Below are positions 1-12,576 of a stretch of DNA of 64,000 nt, piece after piece. How positions within the stretch are numbered: the first letter of the stretch is position 1; each line of letters starts with the position of its first letter. This stretch comes from Curtobacterium pusillum. Its GTDB lineage: Bacteria; Actinomycetota; Actinomycetes; Actinomycetales; Microbacteriaceae. The position numbers and the translations under genes were made by a program. A model generated the notes under the pieces. It saw nothing but the letters and a program-made list of their open reading frames with translations. It was not told the origin of the DNA and did no database searches. The DNA is taken from contig NZ_VEIY01000003.1 of the NCBI RefSeq assembly GCF_007680845.1, positions 248,001 through 312,000 on the forward strand. Reading direction: 5' to 3'.

Positions 1-503
1 TCGCCCACGACGGGGAACGCGAGCGCCGTGTGCACCGCGTTGCCGAGCGGGTCGAACAGGGCGCCGACGTCCGGGTCGACATCGCCGTGGTGCACCCAGA
101 CGTTCGCACCCGGGAGGGTCAGGTACTCCGCGAACGCCCCGTCGCGCTGCACCCCGAGGCCCCTCGTCCGGATGCACATCTGCCGCCGGCCGGCGCGGCA
201 GTTCCGGCAGGTGCCGCAGACGATGTGTCCCTCGCCGGACACCCGGTCCCCCACGGCGACGTCGCGCACGGCGGAGCCGACCTCGACCACCTCGCCGAAG
301 AACTCGTGTCCGGGGACCAGCGGGGCCGTGACCGCCGAGGCCGCCCAGTCGTCCCACCGCCGGATGTGCAGGTCGGTCCCGCAGATCCCGGTGCGGAGCA
401 CCCGGATGAGGACCTCGTCCTCGGTGGGGACCGGGACCGGCCGCTCGGTCATGGTCAGCCCCGGAGCAGCGTCCGGCTTGTACAGCGCCCTCATCGGCGT
501 CAT
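1..503 (-). CDS. tdh: L-threonine 3-dehydrogenase, N-terminal part (cut by the left edge)
   Basis: Oxidises L-threonine to 2-amino-3-ketobutyrate with NAD+; zinc-dependent medium-chain dehydrogenase of the cytosol. About 167 residues are present and the frame is open to base 1. Visible are the catalytic-zinc Cys in GICGTD, the GHE pair in [14 protein letters not shown], the four structural-zinc cysteines in [15 protein letters not shown], and [12 protein letters not shown], which is characteristic of Tdh within this superfamily. Start: ATG at 503 has a GAGGTG ribosome site 6 nt upstream; ATG at 494 (MRALYKPD) fits the family alignment slightly better. The upstream region carries a duplicated palindromic element that could be its control region. 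Whether the partner ligase gene (kbl) lies next door cannot be seen. Confident of the family, slightly less of the exact substrate. Confidence 0.88.
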   Translation of the reverse strand, partial: MTPMRALYKPDAAPGLTMTERPVPVPTEDEVLIRVLRTGICGTDLHIRRWDDWAASAVTAPLVPGHEFFGEVVEVGSAVRDVAVGDRVSGEGHIVCGTCRNCRAGRRQMCIRTRGLGVQRDGAFAEYLTLPGANVWVHHGDVDPDVGALFDPLGNAVHTALAFPVVG

Positions 504-636
504 CCGCGTCACCTCGTCGTGCGTGATGTGTGGTGGTGGCGGCTCGTGACCGCCGTCGTCCACCCTGGCACAGGTGGCGCACGGCGGCCGCGCATGTCAC
601 GTGCACGGCGTGGTCCGCGGCGCGGGGGCGGCCTGG

Positions 637-751
637 TGCGCGTGCATGATCCGACGGAGCACGCGTCGATCGACAGGTGCAACGTCGGACGATGCGCACG
701 CAGACGGTGCGCGTGCATACTTCGACGGAGCACGCGTCGATCGACGGGCGC
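637..751. repeat. Two 44-bp direct repeats, each with a GTCGATCGAC palindrome
   Basis: Copies at 637-680 and 708-751 differ at about 5 of 44 positions and start 71 bp apart. Each runs from TGCGCGTGCAT through CGACGGAGCACGC and contains the perfect 10-bp palindrome GTCGATCGAC. Paired palindromes spaced by nearly seven helical turns upstream of a catabolic gene (tdh) look like regulator binding sites. The regulator is unknown and the function is inferred. Confidence 0.65.
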
Positions 752-811
752 GGTGTCGGAACACGCGTGCGGGCAACACGCGGGGCGGGGCGCGGAGCGC
801 GGCGCGGGCGG

Positions 812-828
812 CCTGGAGGCGCGGCTCG
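812..828 (+). repeat. Dispersed 17-bp motif, copy 1
   Basis: Motif CCTGGAGGCGCGGCTCG in the space after priA. An exact copy lies at 17079-17095, and an inverted copy with one mismatch at 33767-33783. Purpose unknown. Confidence 0.5.
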
Positions 829-865
829 GCCCCGCCACGCCAACTGCGGCACCACGGGCGGCGGG

Positions 866-2848
866 TCAGACCTCGTTGAACGGCTCCGCATCGTCGAGGC
901 GCGCCCGGAGCGCCGGCGCCGCACGACGCCGGTTCCCCCCGGGGAGCACCCGACGCGTCGACGACCGCCGGATCACCTCGGCCTTGAGTGTCGCCGCCAC
1001 CTCGGCCCCGTGCGCGTACGGGAAGCGCACGATCGCGCGGACCGCCCCGGGCAGTGCGGGGTCCTCGACCGGCACGGGCCCGAGCACGGTCCCGGCGGTC
1101 AACCCGTCCAGAGCCTCGACGGCGGCGCTGACGGCGTCGTCCGTGCCGGTCAGCGTCGCGACCCGGACCGCGGGCGGGAAGTGCAGCTCGCGGCGGTCCG
1201 CGAGCTCGTCGTGCGCGGGGCCGTCGAGGCGCCAGAGGGCCATCGCGGTCGCGAGCTTCCCGCCGATGCCGACGAGGTAGGCCTCGGCCCCGGGAGCGCC
1301 CTTCGCGGCCGCGTTCGTCCAGAAGCGCAGGACGTCCTCCTGCACGCGCAGCCCCTCGCGCGCGAGCATCCGCTCCCCGTCGAGGAGCAGCACGCACGCG
1401 TACCCGCCGGGCACGCTCGGTTCGGCGCCGCGGGTGGCGACGACGACCGAGGGTCGTGCGGGGACCTCGTCGAGCGGACGGGACCCGTCGGCGACCACGA
1501 TCCGGGTGCCGGGGAAGGCGCGCCCGAGCTCCTCCGCGGTGCGCTGGGCCCCCTGCCCGACGGGCTTGACGGTGCCGTTGCCGCACGTCGGGCAACGGAA
1601 CCCCACCGCGAGTGCACCGCAGAACCGGCACTGCGGCGTGGCACCGCGGTGCGGAGCCCCGAGCGGGCCGCCGCAGATCCGGCAGTGCGCTCGCTCGCCG
1701 CACTCGGCGCAGACCAGCCCCGTGCCGAAGCCCGGGCTCGCGACCTGCACGAGGACGGCGCCGTGCTGGCTGGCCTCCCGCGCGGCACGCCACGCCGAGC
1801 TCGGGATCCGGGCCTGCGCCGCGTACCCCTCGGCACCGGTCTGCTGCACAGTCGGGATGACCTTCGGGGTCTTCGCCCGGTAGGGGGTGACCTCCTGCAG
1901 CCAGTGCAGCTCGACGAGCCGCTGCACGTCGGTGCTCCGCGCGTGCGAGACGAACAGGAGCGCGGCACCCGACTGGGCGGCGCGGACGAGGGCGACGTCG
2001 CGGGTGTGCACGTACGGCGCCCGGGGCTCGGCGAACGAGGCGTCGCCGTCGTCCCACATCGCGATGAGCCCGAGCTCGGTCGCCGGCGCGTACACCGCCG
2101 TGCGGTTGCCGATCGCGACGACCGGGTGGGTCCGGGCCTGCAGCAACGCCTTCGCCCGCTGCCCGTTCGTCTGCTTCGCGTCGAACCGGACCACCCGCTC
2201 CGCCGGGAGCACCGCGAGGAGCGCCCGCTCGAGGTCGGTGACGTCGCGGAAGTCGGGCACGGCGATGACGGCGGACCGCTCGCCGGCGACGGTGTGCGCT
2301 GCCGTCTGGGCGAGCGTCGCGGCCCATCCGGGGACCCAGACCGGCGCGTCGGCGTCACCCAGCGCGACCGGGTGGGGGACGGCTGCGACCGCAGCCCGAC
2401 CGTGGTCGGCGACCAGCGCCTCCAGGACGCCCTCGGTGTACCCGGTGACGGGCGGGGCCTCGACCGCGGGAGGCGACCACGAGGTGTCGCGTGCCAGCCA
2501 CGCCTTCTCGGCCCGCACCTGCCGGGTGGGCACGGCGAGCCGGAGCACGTCGGACGCGACGCCGGCCGCCCGGTCGGCCACGGCGCGCGCGAGGGTCCAG
2601 ATCTCCGGCGCGAGGACGGGGACGGGCGACAGGACCGCCTCGATCTGGCTGAGCTCCCCCGGGTACTCCCCTTCGGTGACGATCTCGACCACGTAGGCGT
2701 CGGACATCCGTGCGCCGGTGCGGAGCGGGACCTTCACGCGGACCCCGGGCACGCAGTCGTCCTCGAGCTCGGCCGGCACCCGGTAGTCGAACAGACGGTC
2801 CAACTGCGGGAGCGGCGAGTCGAGGACGACGCGCGCGACGGTGGTCAC
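866..2848 (-). CDS. priA: Probable replication restart protein PriA (no helicase motifs)
   Basis: 660 residues, GTG start 8 nt downstream of the metK stop. PriA recognises stalled forks and reloads the replisome. The N-terminal 3'-binding domain (DSPLPQLDRLFDYRVP) and the zinc-binding cysteine cluster are intact: CAEC, CRIC, CRFC and CPTC around residues 380-440. The ATPase motifs are degenerate: no GSGKT-type Walker A is visible where expected (the segment reads VWVPGWAATLAQTA), and the DEEH box has become MWDDGDASF, although the HTRDVALVRA context is kept. Actinobacterial PriA proteins are known to lack detectable helicase motifs, so this is a family trait rather than a broken gene. It is the last gene of the pyr-gmk-rpoZ-metK run. 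Confidence 0.9.
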   Translation of the reverse strand: MTTVARVVLDSPLPQLDRLFDYRVPAELEDDCVPGVRVKVPLRTGARMSDAYVVEIVTEGEYPGELSQIEAVLSPVPVLAPEIWTLARAVADRAAGVASDVLRLAVPTRQVRAEKAWLARDTSWSPPAVEAPPVTGYTEGVLEALVADHGRAAVAAVPHPVALGDADAPVWVPGWAATLAQTAAHTVAGERSAVIAVPDFRDVTDLERALLAVLPAERVVRFDAKQTNGQRAKALLQARTHPVVAIGNRTAVYAPATELGLIAMWDDGDASFAEPRAPYVHTRDVALVRAAQSGAALLFVSHARSTDVQRLVELHWLQEVTPYRAKTPKVIPTVQQTGAEGYAAQARIPSSAWRAAREASQHGAVLVQVASPGFGTGLVCAECGERAHCRICGGPLGAPHRGATPQCRFCGALAVGFRCPTCGNGTVKPVGQGAQRTAEELGRAFPGTRIVVADGSRPLDEVPARPSVVVATRGAEPSVPGGYACVLLLDGERMLAREGLRVQEDVLRFWTNAAAKGAPGAEAYLVGIGGKLATAMALWRLDGPAHDELADRRELHFPPAVRVATLTGTDDAVSAAVEALDGLTAGTVLGPVPVEDPALPGAVRAIVRFPYAHGAEVAATLKAEVIRRSSTRRVLPGGNRRRAAPALRARLDDAEPFNEV

Positions 2849-2856
2849 GCGGTGCC

Positions 2857-4071
2857 TCAGACGGTGGCGGCGACGAGTCCTGCGGCTGTGCGGAGTTCCT
2901 CGACGCGGTCGAGCTGCTCCCAGGTGAACCCGGGGAGCTCGCGGCCGAAGTGACCGTACGTCGCGGTCTTCGCGTAGATCGGGCGGAGCAGGTCGAGGTC
3001 GCGGATGATCGCGGCCGGACGCAGGTCGAACACCTCGGTGATCGCGGCTTCGATGGTGGCGTCGTCGACGTGACCGGTCCCGAAGGACTCCACGTACAGC
3101 CCGACGGGCTTCGCGCGGCCGATCGCGTAGGCGACCTGCACCTCGAGCCGGTCGGCGAGCCCCGCGGCGACCGCGTTCTTCGCGACCCAGCGGAGTGCGT
3201 ACGCGGCCGAGCGGTCGACCTTCGACGGGTCCTTGCCGCTGAACGCACCGCCACCGTGACGGGAGGCCCCGCCGTAGGTGTCGACGATGACCTTGCGGCC
3301 GGTGAGCCCGGCGTCGCCCTGGGGGCCGCCGATCTCGAAGCGGCCGGTCGGGTTCACGATGACGTCGACGTGCGACGAGTCGAGGTCGACCTGGTCGAGC
3401 ACGGGACGGATGACGTGCTCGGTGACGGCGGCGGTGAGTTCGTCGAGCGTCACGGACGGCGAGTGCTGCGTGGAGAGCACGACCGTCTCGACGGTCTTCG
3501 GGACGACGCCGTCGTACCCGACCGTGACCTGGGTCTTGCCGTCGGGGCGCAGGAAGGTCAGCTCGCCGGACTTGCGGACGGCGGCGAGACGCTCGGCCAG
3601 GCGGTGCGCCAACCAGATGGCCACCGGCATGTACTCGGGGGTCTCGTTCGTCGCGAAGCCGAACATGATGCCCTGGTCACCGGCCCCCTGGCGGTCGAGC
3701 GGGTCCACGCCGGCGCCGGAGCGCGCGTCGAGGGACTCGTCGACACCCTGGGCGATGTCGGGCGACTGCGCGCCGATCGACACCTCGACGCCGCAGGTGT
3801 GGCCGTCGAAGGACACCTCGGACGAGTTGTAGCCGATGCCCGTGATGACGTCACGGACGAGCTTCGGGATCTCGACGTAGCCGGAGGTCGTGACCTCACC
3901 CGCGACGTGCACGAGTCCGGTGGTGACCATCGTCTCGACGGCGACGCGCGCGTGCGGGTCCACCGTGAGCAGCGCGTCGAGGATCGTGTCCGAGATCTGG
4001 TCGCAGATCTTGTCGGGGTGCCCCTCGGTGACCGACTCGGACGTGAAGAGGCGCAGGTTGCTGCTCGTCAC
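2857..4071 (-). CDS. metK: S-adenosylmethionine synthase
   Basis: 404 residues. Makes S-adenosylmethionine from methionine and ATP. Signature segments are [12 protein letters not shown] near the N-terminus, [16 protein letters not shown], and the glycine-rich [19 protein letters not shown] that binds phosphate. GTG at 4071 is chosen because homology begins right there ([17 protein letters not shown]) and it lies 5 nt after the rpoZ stop; the frame stays open further upstream but only in antisense-like sequence. It is co-transcribed with rpoZ and priA. No SAM riboswitch would fit in the 5-nt gap. In Mycobacterium coaBC (dfp) sits between rpoZ and metK; here it is absent. Confidence 0.96.
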   Translation of the reverse strand: MTSSNLRLFTSESVTEGHPDKICDQISDTILDALLTVDPHARVAVETMVTTGLVHVAGEVTTSGYVEIPKLVRDVITGIGYNSSEVSFDGHTCGVEVSIGAQSPDIAQGVDESLDARSGAGVDPLDRQGAGDQGIMFGFATNETPEYMPVAIWLAHRLAERLAAVRKSGELTFLRPDGKTQVTVGYDGVVPKTVETVVLSTQHSPSVTLDELTAAVTEHVIRPVLDQVDLDSSHVDVIVNPTGRFEIGGPQGDAGLTGRKVIVDTYGGASRHGGGAFSGKDPSKVDRSAAYALRWVAKNAVAAGLADRLEVQVAYAIGRAKPVGLYVESFGTGHVDDATIEAAITEVFDLRPAAIIRDLDLLRPIYAKTATYGHFGRELPGFTWEQLDRVEELRTAAGLVAATV

Positions 4072-4076
4072 CGCGA

Positions 4077-4340
4077 TCAGTCGGTGGGCTGCTGCTGCTT
4101 GGTGACGGTGAGCTTGTCCTCGTTGATCTCGTGCAGCGCGACGGACAGCGGCTTGTCGTCGATCGTCGAGTCGACGAGCGGGCCGACGTTGTCGAAGAGC
4201 GACCCCTCGTGCAGGTCGGCGTAGTAGTCGTTGATCTGCCGCGCGCGCTTCGAGGCGAAGATGACGAGCGCGTACTTCGACTCCACCTTGGCGAGCAGGT
4301 CGTCGATGGGCGGGTCGATGATGCCCTGGGGGTTGGCCAT
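4077..4340 (-). CDS. rpoZ: DNA-directed RNA polymerase omega subunit
   Basis: 87 residues. The omega subunit helps assemble and stabilise RNA polymerase around the beta' subunit. The core motif [22 protein letters not shown] (residues about 22-43) is diagnostic, and the N-terminal [10 protein letters not shown] is typical of actinobacteria. ATG at 4340 has AGGAGA 6 nt upstream. It lies between gmk and metK, the usual order. A 69-bp gap separates it from gmk, so a separate promoter there is possible, though none is obvious. Confidence 0.95.
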   Translation of the reverse strand: MANPQGIIDPPIDDLLAKVESKYALVIFASKRARQINDYYADLHEGSLFDNVGPLVDSTIDDKPLSVALHEINEDKLTVTKQQQPTD

Positions 4341-4409
4341 GGTGTCTCCTGACGACGGAACGGATCGGGGCGGGTGCCCGGACGGTGGCCCGGCACGCGC
4401 GTGCGCCCG

Positions 4410-5324
4410 TCAGGGCGCAGAGAACAAGTCTACGACCTCGCGCGCCGCGGTGCCGACATCGGAGTTCACGATCCGCACGTCGAACTCGTCCTGCGCGGCC
4501 AGTTCGACCTTGGCGGTGTCGAGTCGGCGTGCCTGTTCCTCGGCGGACTCGGTGCCGCGGCCGATGAGCCGCCGCACGAGTTCCTCCCACGAGGGCGGCA
4601 GCAGGAACACCAGGACCGCCTCGGGCATCGCGTCGCGCACCTGGCGGGCACCCTGCAGGTCGATCTCGAGCATCACCTTGTCGCCGGCGTCGAGCGCGCG
4701 GTCGATCGGCGGCCGCGGGGTGCCGTACCGGTACGAGTTGTGCACGGTCGCCCACTCGAGGAGTTCCCGGTCGCGGATCATCCGGTCGAACTCGTCGTCG
4801 TCCACGAAGAAGTAGTGCACGCCGTCGACCTCGCCGGGTCGCGGCTTCCGGGTCGTCGCCGAGACGCTGAGGTTGACGTCGGGGTACTGCTCGCGGATGA
4901 ACGCACTCACGGTGCCCTTGCCGACCGCGGTGGGTCCGGCGAGCACGACGAGCTTCGAGGTCCCGCGCTTCCGACCGCGGGCGGCGAGCCAGTCCGCGAG
5001 TTCCGACCGCTGCCGGGTGCCGAGGCCGCCGAGCCGCTTCGACGGTGCGATCCGCAGCTCGCCCATGATCGACTCCGCACGCGCCGGACCGATGCCGGAC
5101 AGGCTCGTGAGCAGGTCGCGGACGCGCAGGGACTTCTCGGCCGGTGCGTCGTCATCGCTCCACGCGAGGCGCGCGACCTCGAGCGCGGAGCGCTCCCCCG
5201 AGGCGACGGCGGCCTTCACCGCGGCCCGGGCGCGCCGCGCCGCCACTGCGGCCGCCGCAGCGGCGACACGGTCGACCTCCGGCGGGTTCCGGTGCGCGGG
5301 CAGGTCGTCGCGGTCCGCCGTCAC
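4410..5324 (-). CDS. gmk: Guanylate kinase with N-terminal mIHF-like domain
   Basis: 304 residues, about 100 more than an ordinary guanylate kinase. Residues 120-304 are the kinase (GMP + ATP to GDP + ADP): P-loop GPTAVGKG at 130-137, [19 protein letters not shown] for GMP binding, and [11 protein letters not shown]. Residues about 69-115 match the actinobacterial integration host factor mIHF ([17 protein letters not shown], then [18 protein letters not shown]), a helix-two-turn-helix DNA-binding fold. In Mycobacterium mihF and gmk are adjacent separate genes; here one uninterrupted frame covers both. The N-terminal 60 residues are alanine-rich and charged. GTG start overlaps the pyrF stop by 4 bp. 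Whether the fusion binds DNA is untested. Confidence 0.93.
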   Translation of the reverse strand: MTADRDDLPAHRNPPEVDRVAAAAAAVAARRARAAVKAAVASGERSALEVARLAWSDDDAPAEKSLRVRDLLTSLSGIGPARAESIMGELRIAPSKRLGGLGTRQRSELADWLAARGRKRGTSKLVVLAGPTAVGKGTVSAFIREQYPDVNLSVSATTRKPRPGEVDGVHYFFVDDDEFDRMIRDRELLEWATVHNSYRYGTPRPPIDRALDAGDKVMLEIDLQGARQVRDAMPEAVLVFLLPPSWEELVRRLIGRGTESAEEQARRLDTAKVELAAQDEFDVRIVNSDVGTAAREVVDLFSAP

Positions 5325-6201
5325 GCGGCCGCCCCCAGCGCGCGGCGGATGCGGTCGGCGCGGTCGGCCACGAGCCCGGCGACGCCGTCCGGACCGTCGG
5401 TCAGCAGGCCGCGGGACTCGCTCACGAGCACCTGCTCGGCACGGGAGCCGTACAGCGCGCGGAGGTCCTCGATGCGCGCACCCTGGGCGCCGAAGCCCGG
5501 GGCGAGGACCGGCGCCGTGCCGATCGAGTCCCGGTCGATGCCGAAGTCGTCGAGGGCGAGCGTCGCGCCGAGCACGAGCCCGATGTCGCCGAGGGGCTGG
5601 TCGCCGCCGGCCCGGTTGTCGTCTGCCACGTCCAAGACGATACCGGCCGCGACGCTCCGCCCCGCACGCGGGCCCTCCGCGAGCACCGCGGTCTGCAGCA
5701 CCCGGGCCTCGGGGTTGCTCGTCGCGGCGAGCACGAAGACCCCGGCGCCGTTCCGGCGCGCGACGTCGACGGTCCCGGCGAGCGAGCCGTACCCGAGGTA
5801 CGGCGACACGGTCATCGCGTCGGCTGCGAACGGCCCGTCACGGTCCAGCCACGCCAGGGCGTAGTCGTCACCGGTCGATCCGATGTCGCCCCGCTTGACG
5901 TCGGCGACGACCAGGAGGCCCGCATCGCGTGCCCGTCGGATCGTCGCGTCGAGCGCACGGTAGCCGGCCACCCCCGCGGCCTCGAAGAAGGCGATCTGCG
6001 GCTTCACGATCGCGGCGCGGCCCGCGGCCGCGTCCACCAGGGTCGCGCCGAAGGCCGTCAGGCCCTCCTCGTCGCGACCGAGCCCCCACGCCGCCAGGGT
6101 GGCGGCGTGGGGGTCGATCCCGACGCAGAGGGCGGAACGCGACCCGATGGCGGCGGCGAGCCGGACGCCGAAGGAGGCCGCGCCTCCCGTGGTCCCGTCG
6201 G

Positions 6202-6205
<4 letters not shown>
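5321..6205 (-). CDS. pyrF: Orotidine 5'-phosphate decarboxylase (type 2)
   Basis: 294 residues. Final step of UMP synthesis, decarboxylating OMP. This is the longer PyrF subgroup 2: CVGIDPH at the N-terminus, [13 protein letters not shown], the catalytic [10 protein letters not shown] loop, [11 protein letters not shown], and LAPGFGAQG for phosphate binding. The GTG start overlaps the carB stop by 4 bp and the stop overlaps gmk by 4 bp, so translation is probably coupled along the operon. Confidence 0.95.
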
Positions 6206-9479
<3,274 letters not shown>

Positions 9480-9480
<1 letters not shown>

Positions 9481-10679
9481 CAGTTGCCTTCCTTCGTGAC
9501 GTCTGCTGCGGGGGTCGTGGCGTCGGCGGTCGCCGCGTCGAGCGGCTCTCCGTCGCGGCGCGCGCGGACCAGGTCGGCGAACCGGTCGAACAGGTACATG
9601 GAGTCGTGCGGTCCGGCGGCGGCCTCGGGGTGGTACTGCACGCTGAACGCGGGGACGTCGAGGGCGCGGAGCCCCTCGACGACCTGGTCGTTCAGGGAGT
9701 AGTGCGAGACCTCGACCCGACCGAACCCGGCCGGCGACTCGATGACCTCGCCGAGCGGAGCGTCGACCGCGAAGCCGTGGTTCTGGCTCGTGATCTCGAC
9801 CTTGCCCGTCGTGGTGTCGAGCACGGGCTGGTTGATGCCGCGGTGACCGAAGGGCAGCTTGTAGGTGCCGAACCCGAGGGCACGACCGAGCAGCTGGTTG
9901 CCGAAGCAGATGCCGAAGAACGGGCGACCGGTCTTCAGGCTCTCCTGCAGCAGCGTCACCTGGGCGTCGCTCGCGGCCGGGTCGCCGGGGCCGTTCGAGT
10001 AGAACAGGGCGTCCGGCGCGAGTTCCTCGAGCGCCGCGGCGGAGATGTCCTGCGGCACGACGTGCACCTCGAACCCGCGCTCGGCGAGGTAGCGGGTCGT
10101 CGATGCCTTCACCCCGAGGTCGAGCACGGCCAGCCGGCCGATCTGCTCGCCCACCGCGGGGACGACGTAGGTCTCGGGCGTGGAGACGATCGCGGAGAAG
10201 CTCGCCCCGGCCATCGTCGCCTGCTCACTGACCAGACGCGCCTGCTCGGAAGGGTCCAGCGCCGCGTCGGCACCGCTGAACACGCCGCCCTTCATGGCAC
10301 CGGCGTCGCGGATCCGCCGCGTGAGTGCCCGGGTGTCGATCCCGGAGATGCCGACGATGCCGTCCCGCACGAGGTGCTCGTCGAGCGACGCGTTGGCGCG
10401 GTGGTTCGACACCACGCGGCTGGGGTCGCGCACGACGTACCCGGCGACCCAGATGCGGCGGGACTCGGGGTCCTCGTCGTTCACACCCGTGTTGCCGATG
10501 TGCGGCGCGGTCTGCACCACGATCTGCCCGGCGTACGAGGGGTCGGTGAGCGTCTCCTGGTAGCCGGTCATGCCGGTCGCGAAGACCACCTCGCCGAGCG
10601 TGCGCCCGCGGGCGCCGTAGGCCCAGCCGTCGTACCGGGTGCCGTCCTCGAGGACCAGCACGGCCCGTTCGCGTGTCAT
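9480..10679 (-). CDS. carA: Carbamoyl-phosphate synthase small subunit
   Basis: 399 residues. Hydrolyses glutamine and passes ammonia to CarB. The N-terminal small-subunit domain ([31 protein letters not shown]) is followed by a class I glutamine amidotransferase domain with the nucleophile Cys in [16 protein letters not shown] and the His/Glu pair in [13 protein letters not shown]. The start at 10679 is chosen because homology begins with [14 protein letters not shown] and its ATG shares one base with the preceding stop. The C-terminal tail beyond the amidotransferase is threonine- and alanine-rich and looks flexible. Confidence 0.96.
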
Positions 10680-11221
10680 CAGTTCGTCCCTTCGCCCGCG
10701 GTGTGCGGGTGTTCGTGCTTCGTCGACAGTCCCTGCAGGGCGACGAGTGCTGCTGCGTCGCCCTCCGGGAACCGGAAGTAGGTGTCGAGGTCCGTCGCAC
10801 CTGCGGCGCCGGTCGCCGTCCATCGCAGACGGACCAGTCCCCCGGGCTCGACCACACGGTCGATGGCCCACGTGGCGCGGTCGGCGCCGCGGACCGCGTC
10901 GCGCGCGATCCAGCGGTCGGCGGTCCCGGCGTGGTGGAGCACCACTCCGGTCTCGTGGACGGTCACGCCGCCGCGGCCCCGGAACCCGAGGCCGCCCGCC
11001 GTGACCCGCTCGAGCGGCTGGTCGGCGCGGGTCGTCGCGACGGTGAAGCCGTCCCACGACCCGGCTGCCGGTGACAGGTCGGCCGGGACGGCGACGGGAG
11101 GCACGGCTTCCGTCTGCTTCCTGGTCCGCGTCCGCCAGGTGCGTGCCATGGCGACGAACAGCGCGGCGACCGCCAGCAGGATGATCCCGCCGAGGAGCCA
11201 GCGTGCGGCGTCACCACTCAT
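10679..11221 (-). CDS. Membrane-anchored protein of the pyrimidine operon (Rv1382 position)
   Basis: 180 residues. One membrane helix near residues 8-26 ([19 protein letters not shown]), then a basic stretch ([10 protein letters not shown]) that should sit in the cytoplasm, and a soluble domain of about 130 residues rich in beta-strand pattern ([15 protein letters not shown], then [10 protein letters not shown]), resembling a PH-like barrel. Mycobacterium has a membrane protein of similar size (Rv1382) at the same place between pyrC and carA. The role is unknown; the invariant position suggests a link to pyrimidine synthesis or simple operon hitch-hiking. ATG overlaps the pyrC stop by 4 bp. 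Confidence 0.85.
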   Translation of the reverse strand: MSGDAARWLLGGIILLAVAALFVAMARTWRTRTRKQTEAVPPVAVPADLSPAAGSWDGFTVATTRADQPLERVTAGGLGFRGRGGVTVHETGVVLHHAGTADRWIARDAVRGADRATWAIDRVVEPGGLVRLRWTATGAAGATDLDTYFRFPEGDAAALVALQGLSTKHEHPHTAGEGTN

Positions 11222-12576
11222 GCGTCCGCTCCCGTCCGCTGCGCCGCGGCGTGCGCCGCGATCGTGGCGGCGTCGACGAGCTGGCCGTCGAGCACCGTCG
11301 CGTAGCCGTGGTGGAAGGTCGCCACGACGCGTCCGGGGAGCCGCATCCCCAGGTACGGCGAGTTCTGCGACTGCCCGGCGAGGTCGGTGACCGCGAAGTC
11401 CCGGCTGGCCGACGGGTCGTACAGCGTGATCTCGGCGGACGCACCCTCGGCGATCCGCTGCCCCTGACCCTCGACCTGCCCGATGCGGGCCGGCGCCTCG
11501 GAGAGCACGCGAGCGACGTCGGCCCAGTCGAGCTGACCGGACTCGACGACGGCCGCGTGCACGACACTGAGCGCCGATTCGAGGCCGACCATGCCGTTCG
11601 CGGCCGCGGGCCACTCGCAGCACTTCGCCTCGGCCGTGTGCGGCGCGTGGTCGGTCGCGACGATGTCGATCGTGCCGTCGGCCAGGGCCCCGCGGAGCGC
11701 GTCGACGTCCTCGCGGGAGCGCAGCGGCGGGTTGACCTTGTACCGCGCGTCGTAGCCGGCCGCTCCGTCGACCCCGGCGATGAGGTCCTCGGTGAGGATG
11801 AGGTGGTGCGGCGTGACCTCGGCCGTGACGTCGATCCCGCGGGACTTCGCCCAGCGGATCACCTCGACGCTGCCGGCGGTCGAGACGTGGCAGACGTGCA
11901 GCCGCGCACCGACGTGGTCGGCGAGCAGGACGTCGCGGGCGATGATCGCCTCTTCCGCGACGGCCGGCCAGCCCGCGAGCCCGAGCTCCGACGACAGCCG
12001 GCCCTCGTTCATCTGTGCGCCGATGGTCAGTCTCGGCTCCTGCGCGTGCTGCGCGAGCACCCCGCCGAAGCCCTTGATGTACTCGAGCGCCCGGCGCATG
12101 AGGAGCGGGTCCGACACGCACGAGCCGTCGTCGGAGAAGACCCGGACCTTCGCGCGGCTCGTCGCCATGGCACCGATCTCGGAGAGGTGCGTGCCCTGCA
12201 GTCCCTGCGAGACCGCACCGATCGGGCGCACCGTGACGTAGCCGGCGTCCTCCCCGAGCGCCTGGACCTGCTCGACCACCCCGGCGGTGTCGGCGACCGG
12301 CGACGAGTTCGCCATCGCGTTCACCGCGGTGAAGCCGCCCGCGGCCGCGGCACGCGAGCCGGTGAGGACCGTCTCCGACTCCTCGAAGCCGGGCTCGCGC
12401 AGGTGGGTGTGGAGGTCCACGAGACCGGGCAGGGCGATGAGGCCGTCCGCGTCGACGACCGTGGCGCCGGCCGCGTCGAGACCGGACCCGACCGCGGTGA
12501 TGCGCCGCGCCTCCAGTCGGATGTCGGCACGCGAGCCGTCGACCAGCTGCGCGCCGCGGATGAGGTGGGCGGTCAT
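11218..12576 (-). CDS. pyrC: Dihydroorotase
   Basis: 452 residues; type I, multifunctional-like amidohydrolase. Cyclises carbamoyl aspartate to dihydroorotate. Metal ligands are visible: [10 protein letters not shown] (residues about 54-63), the HVCHVST segment, TPHHL, and the [10 protein letters not shown] loop with the catalytic Asp. ATG at 12576 overlaps the pyrB stop by 4 bp. The frame is open far upstream, but only as an out-of-frame shadow of pyrB. Confidence 0.96.
   Translation of the reverse strand: MTAHLIRGAQLVDGSRADIRLEARRITAVGSGLDAAGATVVDADGLIALPGLVDLHTHLREPGFEESETVLTGSRAAAAGGFTAVNAMANSSPVADTAGVVEQVQALGEDAGYVTVRPIGAVSQGLQGTHLSEIGAMATSRAKVRVFSDDGSCVSDPLLMRRALEYIKGFGGVLAQHAQEPRLTIGAQMNEGRLSSELGLAGWPAVAEEAIIARDVLLADHVGARLHVCHVSTAGSVEVIRWAKSRGIDVTAEVTPHHLILTEDLIAGVDGAAGYDARYKVNPPLRSREDVDALRGALADGTIDIVATDHAPHTAEAKCCEWPAAANGMVGLESALSVVHAAVVESGQLDWADVARVLSEAPARIGQVEGQGQRIAEGASAEITLYDPSASRDFAVTDLAGQSQNSPYLGMRLPGRVVATFHHGYATVLDGQLVDAATIAAHAAAQRTGADA

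Larger units (their letters stand above)
504..865. other. Non-coding region between tdh and priA
   Basis: This 362-bp stretch lies upstream of tdh and downstream of priA. I found no credible gene: the open frames across it are GC-driven and have no family resemblance. It holds a CACGTG palindrome near 599, two 44-bp direct repeats (637-751) and one copy of a 17-bp dispersed motif (812-828). It is the likely promoter and operator region of tdh, but no convincing -35/-10 pair can be picked by eye. Confidence 0.6.

Noticed and set aside
637..751. CRISPR-like repeat pair near the left end
   Set aside because: Only two copies, with mismatches, a palindrome in the centre and no further spacers or cas genes; an operator pair fits better.
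30..1280. Plus-strand frame covering tdh and the downstream gap
   Set aside because: Antisense to tdh and to the end of priA, no recognisable domain; the minus strand encodes Tdh motifs.
677..2953. 758-codon plus-strand frame opposite priA
   Set aside because: Composition artefact of high GC at third positions; PriA zinc cysteines are encoded on the other strand.
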